A stretch of DNA of 22,375 bases from a virus. The notes under the pieces are model-generated. The model saw nothing but the letters and a program-made list of their open reading frames with translations. It did not search any database and had not been told where the DNA came from. Made by a program: the position numbers and the translations under genes. Shown here piece by piece: positions 13,422 to 21,602 of the stretch. Numbering within the stretch: position 1 is the first letter of the stretch; each line of letters starts with the position of its first letter. The stretch covers positions 1 to 22,375 of the IMG/VR virus record IMGVR_UViG_3300043313_001969. One strand, 5' to 3'.

Positions 13422-14182
13422 CAGCCAAAGCTCCGTACCTGCATGACCGGGGGCGAGGAAATCATCGCCCCCTGCCGGGCCGCGGCGTTCATACCGGCGA
13501 TCAGCGCCGTGACGTTGCCGTCCCAGAGCTGAGCCCGCTGGTCCTCGACAAAATACGGCGAGGAAGCCGCCAGCGATCCGAACAGATAGAGCTTCGGCGC
13601 CCTCCGAAAGATCGGGGTCGGCTCGGTCGCGTCAGCCAACGGCGGCAGCATGGCGTAATAGGTCAGCTCGACCTCGGTCGGAACGACGCCCTCCTCGGGC
13701 GTCACCACGGTCGGATGGATATGCATCGTCCGGCCGAGCGTGGTGTAAACGTTGCGCGCCAAGGGCAGCTGCGGACCGGACCGGCCGGGATAGTCGATGA
13801 AAGCCGGCTGCCGCGGCAGTGGCCCGAGCGGCGCCCCGGTCATCGGATCGAGATAGGTGATCGCCGTGGTCTGCGGGCCGGATAAGTAGTATTCCGTCGC
13901 GCTGCGCAGGCGGTAATACTCATCCGGCGGCACGTGCCGCAGCGGCAGCCCGCTCTCGGTGTAGCGGCACATCACCATTTCGAGAAAGTCGGATGGCAGC
14001 GGCACGCATTGATGGTCGAGCTGCACCCGCCGGGTGGAGACCATCTCCAGCGCCCGCAGCTCGTTGTTGAACCGCTCCTCCGCCATCGCGATCCACGACA
14101 GCAGCATTTCGTCAGTGACATCATGGTCGTCGACCCAGCTCTTCAGGGTCTCCATGAAGATCGCGACGAAGGGCGCCGTCAC
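13421..14182 (-). CDS. Head-tail adaptor protein (P22 gp4 / SU10 adaptor type)
   Basis: 253 residues when begun at GTG 14182, which overlaps the TGA of the upstream gene (GTGA); an in-frame GTG at 14206 is an alternative. The N-terminus has the known pattern of short-tailed phage adaptors: SWVDDHDVTDEMLLSWIAMA then EERFNNELRALEM, followed by PLPSDFLEMVMCRY and LRHVPPDEYYRL. The rest is beta-rich with LPLARNVYTTLGRTMHIHP and ends in a helical segment (LYLFGSLAASSPYF, MNAAARQGAMI). Adaptors form a dodecameric ring below the portal and carry the nozzle and fibres. The order portal, capsid, adaptor fits this. Confidence 0.78.
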   Translation of the reverse strand: MTAPFVAIFMETLKSWVDDHDVTDEMLLSWIAMAEERFNNELRALEMVSTRRVQLDHQCVPLPSDFLEMVMCRYTESGLPLRHVPPDEYYRLRSATEYYLSGPQTTAITYLDPMTGAPLGPLPRQPAFIDYPGRSGPQLPLARNVYTTLGRTMHIHPTVVTPEEGVVPTEVELTYYAMLPPLADATEPTPIFRRAPKLYLFGSLAASSPYFVEDQRAQLWDGNVTALIAGMNAAARQGAMISSPPVMQVRSFG

Positions 14183-14676
14183 CGCGTCACGCCCTTCGGC
14201 AGCCACCAGGTATCAGTGCCGGGCTTCTGCTCAGCCTGGGCCCAGCTCGGCCAGCGCTGCATATACGAGCTTTGGGTGTCGGTGGCGAAGCCCTCCGCGC
14301 CGGTGCCATAAATCTGCACCCGGCCGCCCCAGGGATCGGTGTCAACCGCAGCAGCAGCCGGCGGCGGAGCCGGAGCGCCGTAGGTCGGCACCTCGTCATG
14401 CGTCGGATACGGATTGGAGTTGAAGCCCAGCGCCCCGCTCGGCGCACCCGGGGCCAACAAGCCGGTTGCGGGCCCGCTGCCGACGCTCGGCGTCTCCAAC
14501 TCATAGGGCCGCAGCGATTCCGGCAGGGTGTTGGGCGGCGGCACGCCGGTCTGCGGTCCGGTCGGATTGCCCGGCGTCGCGCCTGCAGTACCCCAGCCCG
14601 GCAGCGGCGTGGTGCCGCCGCCGGTGGCTGCCGTCTGGTCGCCTGGTTCCTGTCCGGTATTGCCCGCGCCGCCCAT
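14179..14676 (-). CDS. Unknown Gly/Pro-rich protein, 165 residues
   Basis: ATG at 14676 has AAGGGGG about 7 nt upstream, overlapping the stop of the preceding gene. The first 60% is low complexity, rich in Gly, Pro, Thr and Ala (GGAGNTGQEPGDQTAATGGG, APAPPPAAAAVD); the last 50 residues are more ordered, with Trp and aromatic residues (SSYMQRWPSWAQAEQK, DTWWLPKGV). No family is recognised. Its position between capsid and adaptor suggests a minor head or neck protein, for example a disordered head decoration or completion factor. The stop overlaps the GTG start of the adaptor. Confidence 0.65.
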   Translation of the reverse strand: MGGAGNTGQEPGDQTAATGGGTTPLPGWGTAGATPGNPTGPQTGVPPPNTLPESLRPYELETPSVGSGPATGLLAPGAPSGALGFNSNPYPTHDEVPTYGAPAPPPAAAAVDTDPWGGRVQIYGTGAEGFATDTQSSYMQRWPSWAQAEQKPGTDTWWLPKGVTR

Positions 14677-14687
14677 AGCGTGCCCCC

Positions 14688-14987
14688 TTAGAGCCGGCCC
14701 TTCCAGACCCTGAAGACGGCGTTGTCGCCGTCGTTCAGGAACCTGGTCCAGTCGGCCTCATCCCAGTTCTGATGATAGGCCGTTTCCCAAATCGGAAAGG
14801 GCACACGCGCCACCGTCGTCATAGCACGGCGGGCGCTTTCGCGCTCGCCCTGCTCGCGGTTCAGCCGCTCCAGATTGGTGATGTCGGCTTCCGCAAACAC
14901 CCCAAAACGATCCGGCTCGGCCTCATCCCAGACGAGAGTGCGGCGCATACCGCACTCGTCCTGGTAGACGAACTTGCGTTCGGGCAT
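14688..14987 (-). CDS. Unknown protein downstream of the capsid gene, 99 residues
   Basis: Begins at ATG 14987 two bases after the capsid stop, with GGAAG a few bases upstream. The protein starts MPERKFVYQDECGMRRTLVW, carries an acidic then charged helical middle (TNLERLNREQGERESARRAM) and ends with Trp-rich WDEADWTRFL and AVFRVWKGRL. No domain is recognised. Good codon periodicity and tight spacing on both sides support it as real; a head-associated function is inferred from position only. Confidence 0.68.
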   Translation of the reverse strand: MPERKFVYQDECGMRRTLVWDEAEPDRFGVFAEADITNLERLNREQGERESARRAMTTVARVPFPIWETAYHQNWDEADWTRFLNDGDNAVFRVWKGRL

Positions 14988-14989
14988 GC

Positions 14990-16111
14990 CTACTTCCGTT
15001 CAACCGGATCTTTCTGCCGCTCACGACCAAGCTGCGGTGCCGGCGGCGCTTGGCCCACACGCTTCTGTTCCTCAGCCGACAGTCCGCCAGCCGCGGCCGG
15101 GTTCTCGACGAAAGCCTGGGTCGACATCAGCGCCGGCGCCGTCGTCGGGGTGATGCCGTTGAAGACGATATGGGCGAGCCCCGAATCCACCTGGGTGCCC
15201 CACTCGACGATGATCATCCGGGTCTCGGCATCGCCGATCTTGGCGATCGGGTACTGGCGGAAATTGCGGAAGAAGGCGAGCCGCGCATATTCCGGGTCGA
15301 GCAGCAGCCCCATATCGATCGGCAGCCAGCGCGACGGCATCGCGGTCACCCGGCCGCCGTCGGTGGCGATCACATCGACCGTGGCCACAACTTCGGTCTT
15401 GCCGACCAGCACCTGGGTCGACTCACGGCCTTTGAAATGCACCAGCCCGCGCTTGATGTTGTAGGGCACGATCAGCCGGGTCGGTTCGGCGCCGTCGGCA
15501 TAGGCCTTGGCCATCGCATCGCCGAGCATCGCCTCGGTAAAAGGGACATCCGCCGGATCGGCCCAGACATCGGTCGAGGCCACCGGCAGGCCGGTCGTGG
15601 TGCCAAAGACGTGCGTGCCCTTGGTGCCGGCCTTGTCAGCCGCCCGGGCGATCTGGTGCGGAATCGACTCGGTCTTGCGGATGCCGGTGGTTGAATCGTC
15701 CGAGGACTTGGCCTGACGCGAGAAGGCGATCACCTCGACGTCGGACTTCAGCGCCTTGGACTTCATGGCCATCTGGTGGGCCATCTCGGAATTCTTGCCG
15801 GCCTGGTCGGAAGCCTCCTGCGAAGCCGAGACGGTGGCGTCGCGCTTCGAGATCTGGGTCAGATTGGTCTGCCGCACGGTCGGCGTCGCCGGCGAGCGGA
15901 CCAGCTCGAACCCTTCTTCCTGCGCATTGTTGGCATCGACGACCGGCATATTCTCGGTCTGCCAGTCGAAAGTTCTATTCTTTACATTGCGGCGACCGAT
16001 CATACTGACACCTGGGGTGTCAAATGGATCGATGTTATAGATGCGATCGCTCAAGTCTTCGCGGTTGCCGCCCGCCTGATATGTCGTAAATGCATTGGCT
16101 ACTTTGGCCAT
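14990..16111 (-). CDS. Major capsid protein, SU10 type (DUF5309-like)
   Basis: 373 residues from ATG 16111, with GAGGGTTAACC directly upstream. The N-terminus (ANAFTTYQAGGNREDLSDRI, YNIDPFDTPGVSMIGRR) is the hallmark opening of the SU10-type HK97-fold capsid family, followed by FDWQTENMPVVDANNAQEEG and an N-arm/E-loop region. The centre has LTQISKRDATVSASQEASDQ and TKGTHVFGTTTGLP, and the C-terminal half has LDPEYARLAFFRNFRQYPIA and KIGDAETRMIIVEWGTQV, the typical P-domain end of this family. About 40 residues of Pro/Ala/charged tail follow. It forms the icosahedral shell with the scaffold encoded directly upstream. Confidence 0.92.
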   Translation of the reverse strand: MAKVANAFTTYQAGGNREDLSDRIYNIDPFDTPGVSMIGRRNVKNRTFDWQTENMPVVDANNAQEEGFELVRSPATPTVRQTNLTQISKRDATVSASQEASDQAGKNSEMAHQMAMKSKALKSDVEVIAFSRQAKSSDDSTTGIRKTESIPHQIARAADKAGTKGTHVFGTTTGLPVASTDVWADPADVPFTEAMLGDAMAKAYADGAEPTRLIVPYNIKRGLVHFKGRESTQVLVGKTEVVATVDVIATDGGRVTAMPSRWLPIDMGLLLDPEYARLAFFRNFRQYPIAKIGDAETRMIIVEWGTQVDSGLAHIVFNGITPTTAPALMSTQAFVENPAAAGGLSAEEQKRVGQAPPAPQLGRERQKDPVERK

Positions 16112-16113
16112 GG

Positions 16114-17106
16114 TTAACCCTCGCGGTCGAGATCCTGTTCAAATGCACGCGCAGCATCACGGACGCTGCCTGTGCGTTGGAGACGGCGCTCAGCTCGGGC
16201 TTGACCATTGGGGGCGGCTCTTGACGAGATGGCACCCGGCCTCAGACTTCCTTGCTGTCGGACGGGCTTCGGCTTGTTGGCCATCAGCGCATCCAATTTG
16301 GCGGCCTTGTACAGAAGCATGGTTTGGCGCGCATCGCGCAAACTTCCGAGTTCCTGCTCCGTAATGCCGACCGACATGGCGGTGCGGATCATCGATTTCC
16401 GGTCCCGGTCCCACCGCTTGGCGTCGGCCCATTCCGGGACCAGCGTCACAAGCTTGCGTCGTTCCGTATCCTCAAAAATCGCTTCTTGCCGCTGCCGCTC
16501 CCGCGCCTGTTCCTCTTGCACCTTTTGGTGCTCCAGGTGCAGCTGCCCCAGCTTTTCTCGGTAGGTGCGCCATTGGCGTTCCAACTTGGCGGCTTCGACG
16601 GGGTTTTCGTCGTAAAGCTTGTCCCAGTCGGGTTCCTGAGGCTGCAACGAAGCCAATTGCTGCTGCAAGGCGGGTATCAGAGCCGAGTAGTATTCCCGCC
16701 CTTGGGCGAGATCGGCTCGTTCCTTTTCGACGTGCTGGGCGACCTGCTGTAATTGGTTCAAGCGGCGGTGAAACGTTTCGGCGCGGACATAGCCGTTGAG
16801 TGCTTCTTGGAGCGAAACCTCGGCTGGTTCTCCGTCCACGGTCACCCGCACGACCTGAGCCAAATCAAGCTCGGCCTGTTCTTCGTCCTCCTCTTCCTCG
16901 ACTTTAGCCGGACGAGCATCCTCGTCCTCTTCCTCGGCGTCAATATCCGGATCGTCGGCTTCCTCGCCTTCGATCTCGCGCTGTGGAAACAGATCTTCCT
17001 GTTCGACCCCTTCCGCGAGCTCGGCCTTCTCGCGGCGCGGCGCAGGCTTGCCTTCCTCCTGATCGAGGACGGCCTCGAAATGATCTGCGAGTTCGGTATC
17101 AGCCAT
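16114..17106 (-). CDS. Capsid scaffolding protein
   Basis: 330 residues from ATG 17106 with AGGTGA 5 nt upstream. The first 80 residues are very acidic (EGEEADDPDIDAEEEDEDA, EEEEDEEQ). Residues 84-120 carry the scaffold-like segment VRVTVDGEPAEVSLQEALNG followed by YVRAETFHRRLNQLQ. A long Gln/Glu/Arg-rich helical or coiled-coil region runs to about 230, and the C-terminus is basic (KPKPVRQQGSLRPG, RAERRLQRTG), as expected for a capsid-binding end. Scaffolds are used during procapsid assembly and then leave. It lies directly upstream of the capsid gene with a two-base gap. Confidence 0.84.
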   Translation of the reverse strand: MADTELADHFEAVLDQEEGKPAPRREKAELAEGVEQEDLFPQREIEGEEADDPDIDAEEEDEDARPAKVEEEEDEEQAELDLAQVVRVTVDGEPAEVSLQEALNGYVRAETFHRRLNQLQQVAQHVEKERADLAQGREYYSALIPALQQQLASLQPQEPDWDKLYDENPVEAAKLERQWRTYREKLGQLHLEHQKVQEEQARERQRQEAIFEDTERRKLVTLVPEWADAKRWDRDRKSMIRTAMSVGITEQELGSLRDARQTMLLYKAAKLDALMANKPKPVRQQGSLRPGAISSRAAPNGQARAERRLQRTGSVRDAARAFEQDLDREG

Positions 17107-17113
17107 GAGTCAC

Positions 17114-17386
17114 CTATGTCGACAATCGACGCCGGCGCTCACTCGCGGCGCGCAGCATCTTGGGGTCATCCACCAGTCGGATCAGGTCGGCCTGCAGCGC
17201 CCTGAGCGCCATGATCCGCAAGTGGCAGGCGGTCGCCGCCGACGAGCCGGGCTCGGCTCGCACCAGGGCCTCGAAGGCATCGGTCTCGAGCTTGCCGTAG
17301 ATCTCCTGCAGCAGCGGGTTGTCGAGCAGCTCCTGGGCGTCGGCCGCCCGCTCGTCGCGCTGCAGCATGTCGATCGGCTCACTCAT
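17114..17386 (-). CDS. Small helical protein between portal and scaffold, 90 residues
   Basis: ATG at 17386 overlaps the portal stop by four bases (ATGA). The protein is almost fully helical by composition: PIDMLQRDERAADAQELLDN, a middle ETDAFEALVRAEP and a C-terminus HLRIMALRALQADLIRLVDD with a basic end. No domain is named. Small genes at this position occur in many portal-scaffold-capsid cassettes of short-tailed phages; a role as an assembly factor is inferred, not shown. Confidence 0.68.
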   Translation of the reverse strand: MSEPIDMLQRDERAADAQELLDNPLLQEIYGKLETDAFEALVRAEPGSSAATACHLRIMALRALQADLIRLVDDPKMLRAASERRRRLST

Positions 17387-19815
17387 CGACGCTGCCCAAA
17401 GTTCGGCGGCAAGTTCAATTGCGGCGGCAAGGGCGCTGGGAGGGGCGCTGGAGGCGGTCCGGCCTTGGAGGGCTGTGGGACACCCGGATTAGGCTCTTCG
17501 GGCTGTAGCGGCTGCGGAGGGCCGGCAAAGGGCTCCATAGGTGGTTTGGGGATGCCCTCGGCCGACGACTTGGCCTCCTCCGGCCGAGTGGCGTCGATCG
17601 CCATCTGCACGGCGTTCTGGTCCAGCTCGACGCCCTTGGTCTGGATCTCGGCGCCCTTGATGGCGATTTCGGCGTCGAGCTTGTCCCGCTCGCGGTCGTC
17701 CTTGAGCCCCATCTCGATGGTCTTGACGCGCGCGTCAGTCAGCGTCTTGACCACTTGCGCCCGCACCTTGTCGGCCTCGGCCTGGGCGAAGACCATCTCG
17801 GCGTTCGGCTTCTCGCCGGCCGCTTTCAGCGCCGCCTGCAGCTGCTGCGGGTCGATCGGCTTGAAATAGCGGCTGACGTTCTTAACGCCCGAAATCGACA
17901 TCAGGTCAGTCAGCGTGTTGCGGAACTCCATCGGCCCGACCATCGGGTTGTCGACGCCCTGGCTGGCCATGATCTCCTTCTGCACCGCCAGCACCTGGCT
18001 CAGCATCTGCAGCCGGTCCTGATCCGAGCCGCGGCCGATGGCCGGATTCACCTCGACATCCATCGTGGCGTCGTACTGGTCGGGCGTCACCTTGGTCCAA
18101 TGCCCGCGCAACCGGATCATCCGCTCGGGGATCGGGTTCTCGATGATCTCCTGCAGCAGTCCCTTGAACATGTCACGGAAGCCGGTCTCGGCCAGCGTGC
18201 GCGCAACCAACTCGATCCGCTCCTGCGCACCGCTGACCAGCATCTGCACGCCCGGCGTCGCGGTCGACTGCAAGGCTTTCGGGTCCAAACCTTTACTTTG
18301 TTCGGTGACGCCGGTCCGGCGATGGCCGATCAGGTCGAGATATTCGAGCGTCTGCTGGATCGTCGTCGGCGGCGGGGGCGTGTTCAGCGCCTGAACAGCT
18401 GCCGCATCCTTGACCCGGATGATCGAGCCGATCTCATTGTTGCGGACATCGTCGAGGTTAGCCATCGAATCGACGACCACCAGGCGCGGTAGAATGGTTG
18501 AGGCCAGCGCATCCAGGTAATTCCGCAGAATGTTGGTCTTGATGTTCTGCAGGTCCTCGACCTGCTCGCCGATCGAATGGCCGATGGCGGTGTGCGGCTC
18601 CGGGTCGGCACAGAAGATCGCAAACTTGGCTCGGGCCGCCGGCTCGTCGGAGACGATGCTATCGCCGTCGCCCATCGTGCAGATCTTGCGCAGCTCGGGG
18701 ACGCCGTCACCGTCCTTGTCGATGCGGATGAACCATTCGCCGAACCAGATCAGCGGATCCCCTTCCGACGCCGAGCGGGCATTGGCGAGCATCATGCCGA
18801 CGCCGCCGGGGCTGCGCGCCTCCTGCTCGGCGGTCGCATAGCTCGGCCCCGAGCCGGCATGTTCGTCGGCGATGTCGCCAGGCGGGTAGCCCATCTGGAC
18901 CAGCTGTGACAGCGGTACGAGGCGCTCCTGGCCGACGCAGGCGGCAGTCTGTACGTCGCGCGCCTCGCGGCTGATCCGGAACTCGTCCGGCGGAACGGCC
19001 ATGACCTTATGCTTCGGCGTCAGCTTAAGCCGGCGCACAGTCAGATCGAAGCGCGGCTCGATCACCTTGCCCATGCCAGCCGGAGGTCCGCCCGGCCCGA
19101 GAGGAGGACCGGGCGGGCCCGCCGCCTCCATCGGTCCGGGAGGTCCGACGGTCGGCTGCCCCGGCGCCGCGCCCTCGATCTTGGGGCTGTCGCGGCGTTC
19201 CTCGTTGACCACCTGGGTGCGCGGCTGCGAGATGACGTATTGGCGCTGCTCGAGCGTCAGGTTGGTGTAGCTCTGCTCGACCACCTCGGCTTCGCGCTCG
19301 GTCCACCACTTGGCGATGCCGGTGCGCTTGATCAGCGCGTCCTTAAGGATGGCGTTGAGGTTCAGAAAACCCGGATTGTCGTAATTCCAGACATAGGCGA
19401 CGTAGTCCATGGCCTCTTCAGCCATCGGCACGTCGTCTTCGGTCCGGGGCAGGAAATTGACCGGATGATCCTGGGCCGTGAACAGCCGGATCAGGCTCGG
19501 CAGCATCGCCAGCACCAAATCACGGACCTCGGTCAAGACGATCGAGGAGCGGCCCTCGTCGGCGACGCGCGGAATCTCGCCGTTGTAGAGCGCGGTGGCG
19601 TATTCACGCGCCGGGGCGAGGAAGTTGTCGTTGTAGTCGCGGGCATCCTCGATGATGGCGTGGATGGCGGCGATGTAGTCGGTGTCCTCGTCCGGATTGG
19701 CGTAGCCGGAAGTGTCCAGCTCCCGCTGCAGCTTGGGGAAGATCTGCGGCATCGGCGGCTCGTCGGGGTCGATCGGACCGAGCGAGGCGGGACGCGTGCG
19801 GCCGGGATGGGCCAT
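17383..19815 (-). CDS. Portal protein (P22-like head-to-tail connector)
   Basis: 810 residues from ATG 19815, which overlaps the TerL stop by one base (TGATG); the longer reading upstream is shadow, and an internal Met at residue 22 is a weaker option. Recognisable segments are PAREYATALYNGEIPRVADE, VLTEVRDLVLAMLPSLIRLF near residue 95-115, WFIRIDKDGDGVPELRKI, ADPEPHTAIGHSIGEQVEDL and NNEIGSIIRVKD, in the order typical of P22-like portals of short-tailed phages. Residues about 230-285 hold an unusual Pro/Gly-rich insert (PGPMEAAGPPGPPLGPGG). The C-terminal 200 residues form a helical barrel-like region (QAEADKVRAQVVKTLTDARV) and a Pro-rich tail. It forms the dodecameric DNA gate and binds TerL and the adaptor. 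Confidence 0.9.
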   Translation of the reverse strand: MAHPGRTRPASLGPIDPDEPPMPQIFPKLQRELDTSGYANPDEDTDYIAAIHAIIEDARDYNDNFLAPAREYATALYNGEIPRVADEGRSSIVLTEVRDLVLAMLPSLIRLFTAQDHPVNFLPRTEDDVPMAEEAMDYVAYVWNYDNPGFLNLNAILKDALIKRTGIAKWWTEREAEVVEQSYTNLTLEQRQYVISQPRTQVVNEERRDSPKIEGAAPGQPTVGPPGPMEAAGPPGPPLGPGGPPAGMGKVIEPRFDLTVRRLKLTPKHKVMAVPPDEFRISREARDVQTAACVGQERLVPLSQLVQMGYPPGDIADEHAGSGPSYATAEQEARSPGGVGMMLANARSASEGDPLIWFGEWFIRIDKDGDGVPELRKICTMGDGDSIVSDEPAARAKFAIFCADPEPHTAIGHSIGEQVEDLQNIKTNILRNYLDALASTILPRLVVVDSMANLDDVRNNEIGSIIRVKDAAAVQALNTPPPPTTIQQTLEYLDLIGHRRTGVTEQSKGLDPKALQSTATPGVQMLVSGAQERIELVARTLAETGFRDMFKGLLQEIIENPIPERMIRLRGHWTKVTPDQYDATMDVEVNPAIGRGSDQDRLQMLSQVLAVQKEIMASQGVDNPMVGPMEFRNTLTDLMSISGVKNVSRYFKPIDPQQLQAALKAAGEKPNAEMVFAQAEADKVRAQVVKTLTDARVKTIEMGLKDDRERDKLDAEIAIKGAEIQTKGVELDQNAVQMAIDATRPEEAKSSAEGIPKPPMEPFAGPPQPLQPEEPNPGVPQPSKAGPPPAPLPAPLPPQLNLPPNFGQRR

Positions 19816-21092
19816 CAGATAATGCCTTTGACGTTGCGGCGGAGCGCCCCGGGCGACCAGGCGGTGGTCAGATGCAGACCCATGGCGAAGTAGCGCATCG
19901 CGTCGCAGGCGTGGCTGGCCCAGGTATGGGCCGGGGCGTCGCGCACCGTCATGCCGGTCGGCGCGGTCTGGACGTGGTAGGAGCGCAGGGCGTCGATGCC
20001 GAGTTCGCACTTGGCCTCGTCAAACCAGGCGATGGGAATAATCGAACGGACTCCGGAAATACCGTCGGCAATGCCGTGATCGGGGACCACCAAGGGTTCA
20101 AGTCCGAGCGACAATAGGGTCTCAAATCGACTTCGTCCGGTTCCCAGCTCGCGGATTTTGATATCGTGGGGGAGCAGATGGGACCCATAGAGGTAGCCCT
20201 TCTCCTGCAGCACGCGGGCGTAGTGGTCGAGGCCCTTGCCCGAGTTCTGGTAGAAATCGACGAAGCGGATCTCCTGGCCGATCTTCTGGGCAAACCAGAT
20301 CGTCGTCAGATCCTTCATCCCCAGGTCCCAGGCGGTGATCACCTTGGCGCGCGGATCGTAGGGGACTTTCGTCAACCGGCCGTCCAGGCGGGCCTGGACC
20401 ATGAGGTCGCCGTAGTAGGAATTCTCGACCGGAGCCTCGAAGCTGCACATCAGCTCGCGTTCGAACTGATGCGGCGTCAGCTGCCGGCGCATCTCCTCCA
20501 GCTCATCCGGATCGAGAGCATTGGTCATCGTGACGGGAATATTAAAGACATCCCAAAGATCAGGGCTGTGTTCAGCCTGGACTTTCAAATCATAGAAATG
20601 GTCACGACCAGCGGGGGTACCAGCAACAATACCAAAACCTTGGTAATCGGCCAAAGCCGGTCGAATAACTGAATTAAGAGCTTCTGGATTGATAAGAGGA
20701 TATTCATCAAGCACTGCACCATCCAAATATAATCCTCGAATCCGATTATAGGCCTGCCCGCCACCATACAGTGTAATCATAGCTCGGTTGGGCAAACGAC
20801 AGGTCAATTCACTTTCTGAATAGGTGACGCCCGGCAGATCCTGCGTATATTGCTTGAGGTATGACCAGACCAAGTCCTTGGTCTGCGCAAAGGTAGGGCC
20901 CACATATGCATATCTGGGGACAGGAACATCTCGAGTATTCAACAAAGCGCGCTTGATCAGCTCATTGACGAACGACACAGACTTGCCGGCCCGACGATGC
21001 GCCACAACGTACCGCCACCGCTTCAATGAATTATGAAACGGCTGAAAATGCCGTCGCGGTCGATAATTCAAGGTGATGACGTCGGCTGTCAC
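19815..21092 (-). CDS. terL: Terminase large subunit (ATPase and nuclease)
   Basis: 425 residues if begun at GTG 21092, which has GGGAGGG just upstream and gives the usual terminase opening (ITLNYRPRRHFQPFHNS); the frame extends to ATG 21188 without a ribosome binding site and with atypical extra residues. Walker A is AHRRAGKS at 31-38, Walker B is GAVLDE at 125-130 and the coupling motif AGTPAG is at 157-162. The C-terminal nuclease has AWDLGMKDLTTIW (Asp256), LLPHDIKIRELG (Asp310) and HACDAMRYFAMG (Asp397). TerL pumps DNA into the procapsid through the portal and cuts the concatemer. GC content falls to about 43-45% in part of the ATPase half (20581-20760) against about 63% in the nuclease half. 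Confidence 0.94.
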   Translation of the reverse strand: MTADVITLNYRPRRHFQPFHNSLKRWRYVVAHRRAGKSVSFVNELIKRALLNTRDVPVPRYAYVGPTFAQTKDLVWSYLKQYTQDLPGVTYSESELTCRLPNRAMITLYGGGQAYNRIRGLYLDGAVLDEYPLINPEALNSVIRPALADYQGFGIVAGTPAGRDHFYDLKVQAEHSPDLWDVFNIPVTMTNALDPDELEEMRRQLTPHQFERELMCSFEAPVENSYYGDLMVQARLDGRLTKVPYDPRAKVITAWDLGMKDLTTIWFAQKIGQEIRFVDFYQNSGKGLDHYARVLQEKGYLYGSHLLPHDIKIRELGTGRSRFETLLSLGLEPLVVPDHGIADGISGVRSIIPIAWFDEAKCELGIDALRSYHVQTAPTGMTVRDAPAHTWASHACDAMRYFAMGLHLTTAWSPGALRRNVKGII

Positions 21093-21095
21093 GTA

Positions 21096-21102
21096 CCCTC
21101 CC
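21096..21102 (-). promoter_or_regulatory. Ribosome binding site supporting the GTG start of terL
   Basis: GGGAGGG on the minus strand, with the GGAGG core 4 nt before GTG 21092. No comparable site precedes ATG 21188, so this decides the start in favour of the shorter protein. Confidence 0.55.
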
Positions 21103-21213
21103 GGCAATAGTGACCGGGCGAGAGACGCCCGGCCACCACGGGATCCTCCGGAGAGTGGCTGTGCCCCATCAGATCCGGGAATTGTCATATCATGCGATCA
21201 AGGGGTTCGTCAC

Positions 21214-21594
21214 TCAAGCTGATTGAAGAGGTGACCAGTCCCCGTTAACCGGCTGCAATATATTAACATTCCGGCGGTTGGGACTGCCGTCGGCCCAGGT
21301 CAGGCACTCCTCGAGCGGACCGTCGAAGCGAAAGGCGTCCATCAGGTAGCGGACATCGGGCATGAGCGGCCAGCGCTCCGGACCGGTGACGCGCAGGTGC
21401 CGGCACGGCCAATGCGGCCGGCACTGGCCGACGACGAAGGAGATCCGGTAGCCGTGCGGGGCGATCAGGCTGCGCTCAGGCAGCGGCGTGTGAAACAGCC
21501 GCTTGGTGTGGGCCGGGGTGTAAGGCTGCAGATAGGCCCGCTCAGCCAGGGTGGTGATGGCCGCTCGGGTGGCCGGGGTCAGGACGAGCGGCAT
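21214..21594 (-). CDS. Unknown phage protein between the terminase subunits, 126 residues
   Basis: ATG at 21594 has AGGGGG 6 nt upstream, overlapping the end of the TerS candidate. N-terminal half: TLAERAYLQPYTPAHTKRLF and GYRISFVVGQCRPHWPCRHL. C-terminal half: LRVTGPERWPLMPDVRYLMD, then NRRNVNILQPVNGDW. The block H-L-x-V-x-x-P-x-R-W-P followed by a conserved aromatic end resembles small phage proteins I know as DUF7694-like; this is from memory and unchecked. Cys/His residues (QCRPHWPCRH) might bind metal, but two Cys and two His in such short spacing may be chance. Function unknown. Confidence 0.7.
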   Translation of the reverse strand: MPLVLTPATRAAITTLAERAYLQPYTPAHTKRLFHTPLPERSLIAPHGYRISFVVGQCRPHWPCRHLRVTGPERWPLMPDVRYLMDAFRFDGPLEECLTWADGSPNRRNVNILQPVNGDWSPLQSA

Positions 21595-21602
21595 GGCGCC
21601 CC

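Noticed and set aside
17105-18492. Plus-strand frames opposite portal and small helical protein
   Set aside because: Low-complexity shadows of real minus-strand genes.
19009-19893. Long plus-strand frame (294 codons) opposite the portal gene
   Set aside because: It is antisense to a clear portal protein; its composition (Arg, His, Gly, Asp rich) is typical of the reverse frame of a GC-rich gene and no start signal was seen.
19816-20010. Upstream extension of the portal frame to 20010
   Set aside because: It overlaps the conserved nuclease end of TerL and is Arg-rich shadow; ATG 19815 overlaps the TerL stop in the usual way.
20585-20767. Hydrophobic minus-strand frame inside terL
   Set aside because: It lies in another frame within the conserved ATPase part; its hydrophobicity comes from the local AT-rich composition.
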